Of a stretch of 64,000 nt of DNA, positions 36,361 to 48,358 are shown in pieces. The position numbers were made by a program, and so were the translations under genes. Positions within the stretch are counted from its first letter, which is position 1. Each line of letters opens with the position of its first letter. A model generated the notes under the pieces. That model made no database searches and was not told the origin of the DNA. It worked only from the letters and a program-made list of their open reading frames with translations. Origin of the DNA: Lepus europaeus (Eukaryota > Chordata > Mammalia > Lagomorpha > Leporidae); assembly GCF_033115175.1 (NCBI RefSeq), contig NC_084838.1, positions 59,240,468-59,304,467 on the forward strand. The letters run 5' to 3'.

Positions 36361-36735
36361 AGTGGTGGTGAGTAGAACAGTAGTTAAGCTGCAACTTGGG
36401 AAGCCTGCAGCCCACATTGGCAGAGTGCCTGTTCAAGGTCTAGCTACTCTGCTTCCATCCAGCTTCCTGCCAGTACCACTCTGGGAGGCAGCAGAGGAAG
36501 TGTTCAGTACTTGGGTCCCTGACACCCACATAGGAAACTCAGATTGGGTTCTAGGCTCCTGGCTTCAGTCTGACTCAGCTCCAGCTATTGTAGCCTTTGG
36601 GAGACTGAACCAGAGGATGAAAATTCTCACTCTCGTATTCTCTCTCTCTCTCTCTCCTCCTTCCTCTGTCTTCATTGTATATGTTTTGTCTGCCTCTCAA
36701 ATAAAATAAAAACTAATAAGTAAAAATTTTTAAAA
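36361..36735 (+). mobile_element. Old CSINE in L1M, sense
   Basis: A diverged head 'acagtggtggtgagtagaacagtag', a recognisable body, a CT run and an AAATAAAATAAAAA tail. Confidence 0.88.
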
Positions 36736-36747
36736 ATACTGAATGAT

Positions 36748-37082
36748 TACCTGATTTTTTTTTTCTCACGGGGATGGAGAGCGGGAGTTCCATGCTAAGG
36801 ACTTCGTAAATGGGACCTGGCTTACCCTCCATCTTCTTCACCCCTGCCCTCGGACAGTCTTTCACATCCCTGGACTCCCAATGTTAGCTTTAGGCTGTGG
36901 TCTAGCAGTGACTGGTTAATGGCTGACTCAGCATTAGAGATTGCTAGGTGCTGTAACCTTTCTCGGGAATCTACTTCTTGCCCCTTGGCTCTTCTTCCAA
37001 ACTGGGCACCCCCTCCCCAGGTGGGCACCCGGAAAGGTCCCCCTCCATCCGCCTCATCTCAGTCCACCAGTGCTGGAGCACA
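36748..37082 (-). mobile_element. Unidentified poly(A) insertion, possible processed retrocopy
   Basis: About 335 bp interrupt the antisense L1M. Direct repeats actgaatgat lie at 36738-36747 and 37083-37092, and a T10 run near the left end would be the poly(A) tail of a minus-strand insertion. The sequence is neither SINE nor L1. Read on the minus strand it has a 68-codon frame (36822-37028) with no similarity I recognise and no AATAAA before the A-run. It may be a truncated copy of an mRNA or non-coding RNA; the source is unknown. Confidence 0.5.
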
Positions 37083-37324
37083 CTGAATGATACTAATCCC
37101 TCTGTTTTCTTCTAAGAGTTTTATAGTATTAGCTCCTATATTTATGCCTTTAATACAATCTGAGTTACTTTTTTCTAAAAGATAAGGTAAGCCAAGGGTT
37201 CAGTCCCACTTGCCACAGCATTACTTGTTAAAAAAGATCCTTCTTTCCCTCACTGAATGGTCTTGGCACCATTACTAGGTTTCCTCTTGATCTCATCTTT
37301 GTGATGTAGATGTCTCTACACTCT

Positions 37325-37497
37325 TCCAGGTCTCCCACATGGGTGCAGGGGCTCATGGACTTGGGCCATCTTCTGCTGTTTTCCCAGGCCATTAGCAAGG
37401 AGCTGGGATTGGAAGTGGAGTAACCAGGACTCAAACTGGTGCCCACATAGGATGCCGGCATCATGTCAACCCATTGTGCCACAACATCACCTCACAT
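37325..37497 (-). mobile_element. CSINE 5' half, antisense
   Basis: Only the head-proximal half is left, from 'tcttccaggtctcccacatgggtgcagg' to 'cattgtgccacaacatcacc'. The tail and CT run are absent, so the copy is deleted at the L1M junction. Confidence 0.88.
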
Positions 37498-38020
37498 CTC
37501 CACATTCTTGACCTTAGGGGTCTTCTCTCCCTTTAATCCCATCTGGGAAAGTCAGAGTGCCCACCTTTCATGAATGTAAAAATGTTATTTTCTTATCCCC
37601 TCAAGTCTGAGCTCCCCAGGAAATATTTAGGTGTCTGGTGGGCCTCTCCCCATGGCTGCTTGTCCTGAGATGCAGCCTGCACTCTCTGGGCCCCTACTCT
37701 TTCCACTATTGTCATGATTTCTGACTGGTTTCTCTCTCCTTAGAGTGCTGGGCCACAAGCATGGGTCACGTGCCTCATTCCTAATCTCCAGAGTGCAGCT
37801 AAATCTATGCAGTAACATCTAACACAGCTTTACTGAAGATTTGAGTTGGACAGGAGGGAATTCCAGTTCAGGAGATAATAGCACACAGTTGGACATTGGG
37901 TGCCACTACCCTGGGTTCTACCCACCATGCCCATGGCATCACCTGGCTAACTGTTATATTAGTACTTTGGTCATCACTCTCATTCCAGTGTCAGCAGACC
38001 TCCCCAAGATACATGTGTGC
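37498..38020. other. No gene or clear repeat
   Basis: Unique-looking sequence, with no supported exon. Confidence 0.5.
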
Positions 38021-38372
38021 TCGCTCTCTCTCTCTTTCTCTCTGTCTCTCTCTCTCTGATTTATGCATTTACTTGAAAGGCAGAGTTACAGAGAAAGAGA
38101 AGGAGTGGCAGAAACATGTTCCATCTGCTGGCTCACTCCCCAAATGGCAGCAATGACCAGGGGTGGGTCAGAACAAAGCCAGGACCCAGGAGCTTCTTCC
38201 AGATCTCCCATGTGGGTAGCAGGGGCCCAAAGACTTGGGCCATCTTCCATTGCTTACTCAGGTGCATGAGCAGGGAGTTAGATCAGCAATGGAGCAGCCA
38301 GACTGAATTGATGTTCATATGTGATGCCAGCACTGCAGTTGGGGGCTTAACCTGCTATGCCACAGTGCCCAC
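38021..38372 (-). mobile_element. CSINE, antisense, with CT tract
   Basis: A CT-rich tract (38021-38058) precedes 'atttatgcatttacttgaaaggcagag' and a complete antisense body ending 'ctgctatgccacagtgcccacc'. Flanks share an 'acatg..gctct' pattern. Confidence 0.9.
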
Positions 38373-41279
38373 CTGACATGCGCTCTTACCAATCCAGGCC
38401 CCCAACTCTTCCTTTGCCTGAAGGATGAGAAAACCTTTTCTGCCCTCAAGTCACCATCATTGTAATCCTGCCACGATGTAACTCTGCTCTTAGCAAGGAT
38501 GTTTTTCCTGTTATTATGGAGAGAAGCTTAGGTCCTCTTTATGTTAAACACTCTGTCCCAGAAAAGGATTTGGCTTTAACTTTGCAGAACTGAAAATCTC
38601 ACAGAACTGTCCCTCACAAATCAAAAGAGCTGTCTGTTCTTAAGTGGCAAGCCAGTGTTTACTTCTAGCTAAAAAGGAAACTTCTAGTCACTTTGAAATT
38701 ACAGATACTCACCCGTCCTATTCCTATTCTGGACATCAGATATTGGGGTTCAGTATCTGGGAATTCTGTTACTGAACCCAGGGTAGAACAATTTCTCCGT
38801 TAGATTATTGTCAGTTTTCTAATTAGTAATATTCTTTCTTAAAGATTTTTTTTTAAACAAAGGAAGAGTTATGTCTTATTTCTCTCTCTTATTTCTGAGT
38901 TGGAAAAACTATGTTCTTATCTTGGATGTGTTGACTTTATGCTATTTGATATTGATTGAACCCCGATGGTTCCTTCTGGAAAGTAAATGAGACTCACTTA
39001 GCAGTTCTAACTAACATTGTCCTACCAAAGCAGAGAGACAACCCCATACATCAGGAGTCAAATTGGTAGAAAATAGAGAACACGCAAATACCTTTAACAA
39101 GAATGATGTGAATATAAGTGACAGGCATTTGTGTTTTTTAAAAAAATCCAGATAAACTTCTGAGTTATTTGGTCCAATATCATTATGAAAGGAAATGGAA
39201 CTAATTTTTAACAAAACATTTTTTATTTGTGCTCTATAAAAACAAGTTTGAGAAAAATATAAATCATGGAAATAGATCCAAAAATGCATTCCGGGCAAAC
39301 TGAATGTTGGCAACTCTGCCAAAAACACACAATTTTCTTTATGTCCAAAAACAAGAGTAGATTCTTGTCAATTTTTCATTATTAAAATTCAGGAAAAACA
39401 GAACTATTTCCTAGTCTGAGTAATTTATATCTTTGCATCCCAAGTGCCTTAACAGAGTACCCCCCATACACACACACAGTAGAAACTTAAGACATTATTG
39501 AATGAAGTAGAGTATGAAAATGGAAGTTCTGAAGACTGTGTGTGTGCGCACACATGTTCGTGTCTATGCTTGTTTGAGTTAGCACACATGTGCTTTGTGA
39601 AGGTCAGGTTTTTGTCTCCCCACAGTGTACAGCCCAACTTCACAGAATAGCCCTCATCCTCTTCCTATTGATTTTATGTGAATACTTCGATACCCAAGCT
39701 TTATAATTCTGTAATGTTCAATGAGATAAGAACTTCTGGGACAAGATCACTTGCCAGATACTTCAAGTCAGCCAGGATTTTGCGAGCTAGGCATGCAGAT
39801 ATGTCACCATGGAATAACCAGGGAATGAAGACTCAGACAGGAAGAAACTGAGGAGCAGCCGAGTGTCTGCCCAGGAATCAGTGAAGGAGATGGGGCAGAG
39901 CAGCTCAGCCTCCCCCTGCATTGTGCCCCAAGAGACCCCAACACAGAAGCTGCATCAGGAAGAAATGGCCTGCTCCACTCTCTGTCTTTGCTTCTTCAGC
40001 TTCCTCACTGCTGACAGTATTCTGACTCAAACACAGGCCTAAGTGCAAGATCCAATTATAAGATCCATTCAGTATCCCAAGGTCAGCATTTAAAAAGAAA
40101 GAAGTTTCTGGTCATAGGAGTATGGACTACTGAAAAAAGATGGGCTTGTAATCAGTGGTATATCACATGGTATTGAGAGCCATGGACATGGGTTAGTTTG
40201 CCTAAGAAGAGTGTAGAATGAGAATTAAGGCTTTAGGATGAGGTCCTCAGGAACACCAACGTCTACCATGAGACTGAGTCTGATCAGATCTTAGTACCCA
40301 CATATCCACCCTCCCCTTCCCTTCTACTAATAGGGTCTGGATGTAGTTAAAGACAACATATTCTGGAATATGTTACAGCTGGGAGGCCAGCGCAAGGGAA
40401 AGCAAGGCATTGTATGGCTCTTGTGAGAAGCCTTTTCAATGACTATGTAGGAGGTGCCACATATGCCCTTTCCCCCTTCCCTTTGATGCCTCCTGGCATG
40501 TGTATGATGGCTGCTATCGTGCACCATGAATTTAGCCTGAGGATAATAGAACAAAAAGAGTTACAAGGTCTCTAGCAGGACTGCCTGCCTGTGATTACTA
40601 CCCTATCATATTTAAACTATTTATTGTTTGTTTTCTGTTAAACACATCCAAATTCGATGATAACTGAAAAAGGAAGAAAGGGATAAGCCAAGAATGAAGA
40701 AAATGAAGGACCAGTTATTGAGATAGGAAGAAAAACTAAGAGAATGTTTATGCTACAGAAGCCAGAGGGGCAAAAATATTCCATGAAAGAGGGAATAGTC
40801 AAATGTGCCATTCCCTCCAGAGAGATCAACCAAGGTGACTAAAAAGTATTCCTCAACATCCTTTGGACTTAGAAGTCTGGAGGTCACAGGTGATTTTATG
40901 AGACTATACAAGGCAGGATGAAAGTGGAATCCAGTTTGAAGTTGGCTGAGTTGTGACAGACAAAGAAATGGAGTTCACAGGAATAGCCAAGCCTTGTGAG
41001 ACCTCTGTGAAGGAAAGGCAAGAGACAGAGGAGAAGTGCTGTCTGCCACACAGGTAGATTCCAGAGGCAGGCTTCCTTTTATGCACTGGTAGGCCAATGG
41101 CAGTTCTCCAACTACCATGGCTAGAGCTTGAGGGGGAAGAGTGAGTAGAGCCTTTAGCTTAGAGAAGAAGAAATATGAAGCTCCAACTTGGGTATAATTG
41201 GCACATTCCAGGCCAGCTTCATCACTAACCAAGGTAACAATTTTATCCTCATTTGCTACTAACTCCTTCTATATCCTAC
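38373..41279. other. 2.9 kb repeat-poor DNA
   Basis: No gene is visible. At about 39425-39520 the words 'ctttgcatcccaagtgcc...cattattgaatgaagta' resemble the 3' end of an L2 or MIR element. The 105-codon minus frame (39011-39328) is AT-rich and unconvincing. Confidence 0.5.
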
Positions 41280-41890
41280 TGGCTGAGACATTTAAAACAG
41301 TGGTTCAAATATATCTGTCTCATACCAGAGGATAACTACCCTTTTTGCTTTAGACCTACATCCCTCCCTTTCTCGAAGACATTGTTCCTACACTCAAGTC
41401 CTCTCTGCTGGATTCCTCATTTGCAAACACACTCGGGGGCTCCTATCTTGAAGCCATGGCCATGGGTCACTAGTACACTGGACCTGCTGAGAACCTTCTC
41501 TGTCTCCCAACTTAAAGTCGGGTCCTGCCAGCTGTGCATGGCGCTCCATCTCTCAGAACATAGCACACACACAAAACACACTGCCCTTACAGGACTCACA
41601 GCCACACTGGCCCTCAGTCTGTTCCTTCAACACAGTCTGTTCCCTTCACTCTCCACCCTACAGGGACCTCCTGACTCCATAGGCATCAACTGAACTGTGA
41701 CTTCCTCTGAAGTATCTCCCTCAGCCACCCTGTCTAAAATGTCCCCTCTACTATCTGTTTCTCAATTTGTAAATTGTTTTTCTTTGTCTCTTCCACTAGC
41801 AAGAGATCTTCCTGAGGGCTGGGCCCCTGTTTGATCACTGCTGTATCCCCATGTGTATCTTAAATGGCATAGCCATGGGTGACGGTGTGG
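41280..41890 (+). mobile_element. L2 LINE 3' end
   Basis: Sense L2 landmarks occur in order: 'acagccacactggccctcagtctgttcctt', 'tatctccctcagccaccctg', 'tttgtctcttccactagcaagagatcttcctgagggctgggcccc' and 'cactgctgtatcccca'. The 146-codon frame over it is an artefact. Confidence 0.78.
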
Positions 41891-42089
41891 CGGCCACAGA
41901 TAAGACTGTCCTTATGAATTTGCTACTCAGTGAAGAGTAGTAGCATTCCCTAACAACATCTACTGCAGCTCCTTTGCAGCTTCTCCAAACTAAAGCCATG
42001 CCCTTCCATAGTAGCTCCCAGCAAGTGACTGACTGAGCATGGTTCAAATTATTAGGACCCAACCACTTGGCCCAATACAGAGCTCCTCT

Positions 42090-43500
42090 ATTAGGAAATT
42101 TTTGTGCAGTTGCTCCCTACTGGGTTGAACAAGACATTGTCAGATCATGGTCCAAGAATCATTCTGCCTACCACACCCATTCTATTACACTCACCCTAGT
42201 CTTAAAGTTGGGTTGATCCAGTGGTAAGATGGAAATTATGCCCATATATCCAGGATTGAGCCTAATCCCTGAAGGCTAGAGTAAGGTGAATGAGCAGGTA
42301 GTCAGGTCCTCATGATACTGAGCACCACTGTACCAGTGAGCTCATTACATACCTACAATGAAGAGGAAAAGCCCAGACCTTGGTTTATGTATGGACCAGC
42401 TCAGTATGTGGATGCAGGCCAAAACACAATGGTGCTTACATTCAAGTGTGGCCCTGAAAGACACTGGTGAGGGAAAATCTCCCTAATAAGAGGAGCTTCA
42501 AGCAAGTCATTCACCTTGTGCAGAAGGGAAAGTGGCCTGAAATGAGAATATACAGGGATTCACAGACATGGTGAATGGTCTGGCTGCGTGATCAGAGGCC
42601 TGAAAGGAAAAAAAAACTCAAAGATGTAAAATAAGGAAGCCTGGCATAGTCATTGATGGAGGGATGAAGTACATGGTTTTTGAAGATTTTTGTATCTCAT
42701 GGCAAAGCCCACCAGAAATCATCATAGAGAGGACAGTGAAAAACCAAACAGGTTAAACAACCTGGCTGGTGGTCATTAGCACGTCTTTATCACTAGTCAC
42801 TATGGAACTGGCATGGTGGCTCAGAGAGTAGTCATACTAACAGTGTAGAAGTTATTCTTGGGACTCAAGGGCATGCACAACAAGTTTTCCAGCCTGATTG
42901 GTCACTGCTGCTCCGAAGGTCTAACTTACCAACAACAGAAGCTAACACTGAGAGAACAATTGTCCACTTGGGGACAAACGGACTACTTTGGTCCCTTGCT
43001 ACCCTAGATAGATCAATGATTTGGTCTCAACTACTAATCAAGCACTTAATATGGGTATAGATTTGCCTTTGCTTCCCAAAGCCTCAGCCAGTATCTCTAC
43101 CTGGGGGCTTATGAAATGTCTGCTTCACAGACATGGATTTCCATACTATGTAGCATTGGACCAGGGGATCCACTTTCTAGTGACAGAGGGGTGAGATCAC
43201 AGCTCATACTCATTTCTCATCCTCCACCATCCAGAGTAGACAGCTTGACAGAGTGACAGAATGACCATGGAGTCAGCAAAAACTGAATACCTTGCTGCAG
43301 GATTCAATATACACCCTAAAGCAGAGAACTCTGCGTGCTTCTGTGTTACGAAAGGAATAATACATGTGTGCTGGAACTAAAAGGTAGACTCATTGGGGGG
43401 GGGGGGGTTTGTCCCATTCCCATAACTCTGGGCTCTGCAGTGTTAGAAGTACTAGAAATACCAAAAGGGGCATACACCTGCCAGGGGATAAAACAAGGAT
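42090..43500 (+). mobile_element. ERVL-type endogenous retrovirus pol fossil
   Basis: In sense orientation the DNA follows ERVL pol from the RNase H region ('agacactggtgagggaaaatc', 'aagtggcctgaaatgag', 'gattcacagacatggtgaatggtc', about 42460-42590) into integrase ('gggtatagatttgcctttgc', 'attggaccaggggatccac', about 43050-43175). Stops and indels break every frame, so there is no working protein. No LTR was recognised on either side. The match is from memory of the family pattern, not an alignment. Confidence 0.6.
43395..43407. repeat. G13 homopolymer
   Basis: Thirteen consecutive G in the 3' part of the ERVL fossil. Confidence 0.97.
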
Positions 43501-43532
43501 ACTACTGAACTACAATCAACTGCTACTACTTT

Positions 43533-43876
43533 AAAAAAAAAAAAGATTTATTTTATTTATTTGAAAGTCAGAGTTATACAAAGGGAAGGAGAAGCACAGA
43601 GAGAGAAAGAGAGAGAGAGAGAGGCCTTCCATCCACTGGTTCACTCTCCAATTGGCCGAAATGGCCGGAGCTGCACTGATCCAAAGCCAGGAGCTTCTTC
43701 CAGGTCTCCCACACGGGTACAGGGGCCCAAGGACTTGGGCCATCTTCCACTGCTTTCCCAGGCCATAGCAGAGAACTGGATTGGAAGTGGAGCAGCCAAG
43801 GACTCGAACCAGCGCTCATATAGGATGCCGGCACTGTAGGCGGCAGCTTTTATCTGCTAAGCCACAGTGCTGGCCC
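43533..43876 (-). mobile_element. CSINE, antisense
   Basis: The TSD-like flanks 'aactgctactactt' and 'agctgctaccactt' differ at two sites. Tail (poly T plus TTTATTTTATTTATTTG), body and head are complete. Confidence 0.94.
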
Positions 43877-44059
43877 CAGCTGCTACCACTTAAGGACTCT
43901 GAATTCCTAATGTCCAGGAAATGTTATGCAACTTGCTGGATATTCTAAAATTCAAACAGTTTAGACATACGAATACTTTCCATATCAATATATGTAATTC
44001 TATCTCACTCCTTTTAGCAACTGTTAGCATAATCTAGCTAATAATTTGGAGCATGAAGA

Positions 44060-44500
44060 ATACTGATTTTCAGCAGTTGACCATTGTAAACAAGGCTACA
44101 GTGCATTTGCTTGTGTTTATTTTTCTGGGAACTGATGCACCATGTCTTTGTCCATTTTTAAACTGGGATGTTAATCTTCTTCACAAAGAGTTCTTAAAAT
44201 GTTATAGAAATGAGCTCACTTTCTGATACATTGGTTAAAAATGTTTTTCTCTGTTAACTTTTGAAATTAATTGTGACATGTTCTCTGTAAATGTTCAAAC
44301 TTTGTAGTCAAATGTATCAGTATTTTCTGTCATGGATTTTAGATTTGGAATGTTGACTAGAAACAAATTGCCTATGTAAATTTCTAGTTTTCATTTTTAT
44401 GTATTTAAATCTTTATTTCCTGGAATTTATCTCAGCATGAACAATCTAGTTTTATTTTTTTCAAACAGTTTCCAGTAACTCTACTGCCACATATTAAATG
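44060..44500 (-). mobile_element. L1M/HAL1-type fragment, antisense
   Basis: 'accattgtaaacaaggctacagtgcat', 'tctttgtccatttttaaactggg' and 'gagttcttaaaatgttatag' follow the antisense L1M/HAL1 pattern. Strongly diverged. Confidence 0.55.
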
Positions 44501-45639
44501 GTACCTTTTCCCCCACTGATGTGAAATCCTACACTCTAAGTTCCCACAGTGTTCCTTAATTACTATGTCTCTGAGTCCCTCAGGACCCCTGCAGAACCTG
44601 CATTAACCTGCCTTATGTGACAAAACAAATGCGGTAAACAACAGCATGGGGATATTTACGTAAGTGTAAGTCAGTAGGAAGGTTCACCAAGGTCCCAGGC
44701 ACTTTTACAGAGTGCAATGCCTCTGCTTCTCCAGTGCTGCAGAGTAAACAGGAGAGAGGGCCAGGATCTTGGGGCAATCTGTTGCCCTCTTACTATAAAA
44801 GCCTTCCCATTAGGGCTCTTGGATTTTATGAGAGCACGGTAGCTTTTAATGAGTACATAACTGAAGGAAGGCTTTGCACTTCAAAGCCTGTTGCTACTAC
44901 ACCCGCTGCATTAGTAACTGAACTAAGGGGATAAGTTGCAGCTAGAAATGTGTCTTACGGCATCTCTCTGCAGCAAGACAGCCTGTCTGAAGGTGACTGC
45001 AGACAGAGACGGTCCTGCATCTTTGAAGTACACTCAATGCAGAATCAATCCAGGACCTCACAGATACTAGTTATCTGCTGGTGTTTATTCACATAGCCAA
45101 GAAGGGTTTAATTAACATAATACATATTGGTCAATTCTTTGCTTTTAAACTTTACTTTTTGCTCTTCAGCAGATCAATATGTATTTTAATCTTCTTCTGT
45201 TTTAGAACTGGTTTTAAGACTCCCAGCAAAGAGGCCCAGATTTCGCAATCATTAATTGCTATTATCAGCCCCTTTCATTTCCTAAACATCAGCAGTTTCT
45301 TAAAATTCTGCTTTCATTCCTTTACTAAATTAAAACCGTTCTTGTTCATCACTTGGTTCTATTGTGTCTTTCAACCAAGTACAGAGTTCACAACTAGCCA
45401 ATAATGGAGGAAAAAAAATGTCCTGAAGTTCTCCATTGATTAACCAATCTATCAGACTTCATCCACAGTCTCACACAAACTCCAAGTAGCCTGACCCCTT
45501 CTTGATGGACGCTTTCAAATACGTCCAAAACTCCAGGTAGGTCTACCAGAGGGGAGATGAGGCAGCTTCTTTTGCTTCATCTCTAAATAACCAGTGAATT
45601 ATCAACTTTGGATGGTCAGGGACTCTAGAAATCATAGTC
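44501..45639. other. Repeat-poor DNA, possible conserved element
   Basis: No gene and no repeat recognised. About 44780-45110 is a compact repeat-free block with several AT-rich homeobox-like cores (ttttaatgag, tttaattaac) and could be a non-coding regulatory element; nothing in the sequence proves that. Confidence 0.45.
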
Positions 45640-45830
45640 TAACTTTTTTATTGTCTTAACTGTCAGATTTTTTTAGTATGTCAGAAGTTGGAGAGTCAGA
45701 AACTCTGCCATGCCTCCACCGCCTAATTCAGGCAAGTCACTTCATGTCTTTGGGTCCTAACAGCCTCATCTGTAAAATGAAATAACAACAGGTGTTTGGG
45801 GAGAATTATGAGGTACTCTGAATCGCGTAT
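45640..45830 (+). mobile_element. MIR-family SINE
   Basis: 'caagtcacttcatgtctttgggtcc', 'cagcctcatctgtaaaatgaaataac' and 'gagaattatgaggtactctgaat' follow the MIR 3' half in order. Confidence 0.78.
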
Positions 45831-46259
45831 TTTGCACAGAACAAGACTACTACCAGGACAAAGCCCAGATGAGGGGCCATGCCTGTTAACAGCATTGGTT
45901 TCACTGCTGTCTGGTAGAGTAAACCGTGGTAACTGAGCAATGGGAGGAAGTAGTCTGACAGATTGGTCGCTGTGTTCATACCTACAATACATCTCTTTCT
46001 TTTGGCTTAGAAAGAAATGTGTATGATTGTTCAAAAGTAAGCAACAGCAGCACTCTTTTCACATGGTGGATCATATTATTTCAAGCAAGACTTTCCATTG
46101 CATATAATTATGGAGCCTCGTTTCTTTTCCTGCTCTTTATGTCCACGATGCAATGCACCTCTGCTACCTTTATAGAGTATTATTTCATTCTAAACATAAA
46201 ACTATGCATGTTAGTCGTAAGAGGTTTAAAAACTTGTAAAAGTATGCTGAAGAAACAAA
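45831..46259. other. No gene or clear repeat
   Basis: Unique-looking AT-rich DNA. Confidence 0.5.
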
Positions 46260-46880
46260 GAAATTATTCATAATTCTTCTACTGGTCATAGTTTGGCATG
46301 TTTTCTCCCAAACATGTAACAATATGGATATTTACTTTATATATACATGCAGAAACCAACCAAAACTTGCATGAAGAAGTACTTCTACTTACAGATAGCC
46401 TTGGTTCTGAAATTTAATCCACTTGTTCAAAGGTCCATGGAAGGCCATTTGCTACTTAGTGAAGTTAACCCCTTTTTGCTCTGTGGTGTAGCTTAGTTCA
46501 TATCTATAAAAATCTGTGGGTGGGAAGTTCATAAACAGAGGACATTTTATAGCCTTTTTCATCAAACATCAAACAATGACAATGTCACAATAAGTATTCT
46601 ATAAAGCCACGACTCTCCATATTGCATAAGTGTTACATGAACATAAAATCTGACAACCTCTAATTTTGCTTTTACAAATAACTTCACGAAGTATATCACA
46701 TGAAGAAATCCAGTTATTTCCTTAGGAAAGATTCCAAGAAGTTGGATCAAAGGTAATGAACTTGTTTAAGGATTATAGTGTGTGTGTGGCCAAATGCTTT
46801 CCAGACTGCACTTCTTTACACACCTCACCAGTGGCACTATTACTGCACAAACTTATCAGCGTTTTAAAAGTCCTCTCTGG
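46260..46880 (-). mobile_element. HAL1/L1M-type fragment, antisense
   Basis: 'cttaggaaagattccaagaagttggatcaaagg', 'ggccaaatgctttccagactgc' and 'cacacctcaccagtggca' are the antisense signature of the HAL1/L1ME ORF2-end region. Confidence 0.62.
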
Positions 46881-47597
46881 ATAGGTTTGAAGCTGTATCC
46901 ACCTACTGTGGTATGCTTGGCCCAGATATGCTTGGTCTGTACTTTCTTATTGACCACAAAAGGCCCTGGGGCTCCAAACTATCTGTGCAACCTTACATTT
47001 GGCCCGGGCTCCACAATGTCACTGGCTTTGCCTTCTTTCTTGTCTTAATGCATCCCTGCACTCTACTAGTCCAGAGCCAGGCTGACCAGTTTTGCTTTCT
47101 CTGAAGCTACACTGTAGCCTATTCCGATACACAGGCTTACACAAGTCCCTGGACTCTACAGCATATTTATGATGCCGTAATGGTCCTGGATTGGCACCTG
47201 GTTTCTCAGCAGAGTTTCAGCTTTTCTTACGTTAATTTCCTCCTTACGTTCCAGATGGAGGTTAAGTTGACACAGTAATACTTGGTTTTCAAAAGCTGAC
47301 ACCACACACACACACATACACACACACACTGGTTCTTGCTTACCTACCTTGGGGTAAATAAACACAAAGTGATTATTACAAGCTATTACTGTGACTATCA
47401 CATCCATCCCATTGAGCAGGTTATTAGGACTCTTTACACAATTCTCTGGTGTGAGTCAAAGAGATTTCTCAAAGAGTATTAAACACAACTGTTTATCCAG
47501 AAACAACTGCCTGTGGGACTCTGGGAGCAGAAATGAGGAGCCCTTAAAAATGCGCTAAGAACCTACTAGCTGTGTTCCCAGATGTTCTACATATATG
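46881..47597. repeat. Unique DNA with a (CA)n microsatellite
   Basis: A CA-rich microsatellite lies at 47301-47329. The rest shows no gene or recognised repeat. Confidence 0.6.
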
Positions 47598-47690
47598 AGG
47601 GTACTTCAAAAAGTTAATGGAAAATGGAATTAAAAGATGTTTATTTTGGTGCACAAATTTTGAAATCCATACATATGTGCTTCAGAAATT
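47598..47690 (-). mobile_element. MADE2-like mariner MITE, one end
   Basis: It starts 'gagggtacttcaaaaagtt' and continues through 'ttattttggtgca' (reverse complement of the MADE2-like 'tgcaccaaaataa'). The opposite inverted repeat is not present, so the copy is truncated. Confidence 0.68.
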
Positions 47691-48040
47691 TTCTCTCTCC
47701 CTCTCAAAGACATTCACATATTCACACATATAAACATATACCAAAATTGATCATAAAGTTCACAATACAAAAATAAAGTATAGGAAATATTGCAAATCTT
47801 CATGTGTAAAAAACACTGAGTCTGGGACACAAGCTAAAATAGTAATGGTATCTTTATAAAAGATAAGATATCATTATAAATTTAGATCCACCAAAAAAGA
47901 GAAATGATGAAGATTCTCTTTAACCAGGAAATGACTGTGATCCCAGTATTCTGTGGCTGAATGCACTAAGGGATACAGAACTCAGCAGAGTAGACATGAG
48001 GGTACAACCTGAAAGTGTGTTCACTATTTTATAATAAGAG
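47691..48040. other. No gene or clear repeat
   Basis: A/T-rich unique-looking stretch. Confidence 0.5.
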
Positions 48041-48358
48041 GAGCAGGCATGGTGGCACAGTGGGTTAAACCAGCACTTGGAACATCCACATCACCTATCA
48101 GAGTGCCAGTTTGAGTCCCAGCTACTCTACTTAGGATCTAGTTTCCCACTAGTGTGCTTGAGAGTACTTGGGCCCTGCCACCTAGGTGAGACACATGGAT
48201 GGAGTTCTTGGTCCCTGGCTTTAGCCTGGCCCAAACCCTGCTGTGCAGCTATTTGGAGAGTGAACCAGCAGATGGAAGATATCTCTGTGTGTGTGTGTGT
48301 GTGTATGTATTACTCTATGTCATGCTGTCCTTAAATAAATAAATAAATATTTGTAAAA
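48041..48358 (+). mobile_element. Old CSINE with (TG)n in place of the CT run
   Basis: 'gcaggcatggtggcacagtgggtt' head and AAATAAATAAATAAAT tail. The usual CT run has become a (GT)n run at about 48286-48304. Flanks share 'taagaagagg'-like sequence. Confidence 0.9.

Larger units (their letters stand above)
34940..37300 (-). mobile_element. Antisense L1M LINE hosting three insertions
   Basis: An extended antisense L1M 3' half: 'ccatgttgtagcattaagcc', 'ccaaataatattccatcatg', 'gagtatatacatagcagtg', 'ttgcatttccctgatgac', 'ttttggatacaagactcttatcag', then 'gttttcttctaagagttttatag' and 'ccctcactgaatggtcttggcacc'. It is interrupted at 35884-36245 and 36361-36735 by CSINEs and at about 36748-37082 by an unidentified insert. 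Coding capacity is destroyed. Confidence 0.9.

Noticed and set aside
41253-41693. A 146-codon plus-strand frame
   Set aside because: It coincides with an L2 3' end in sense orientation; L2 3' sequence here is non-coding.
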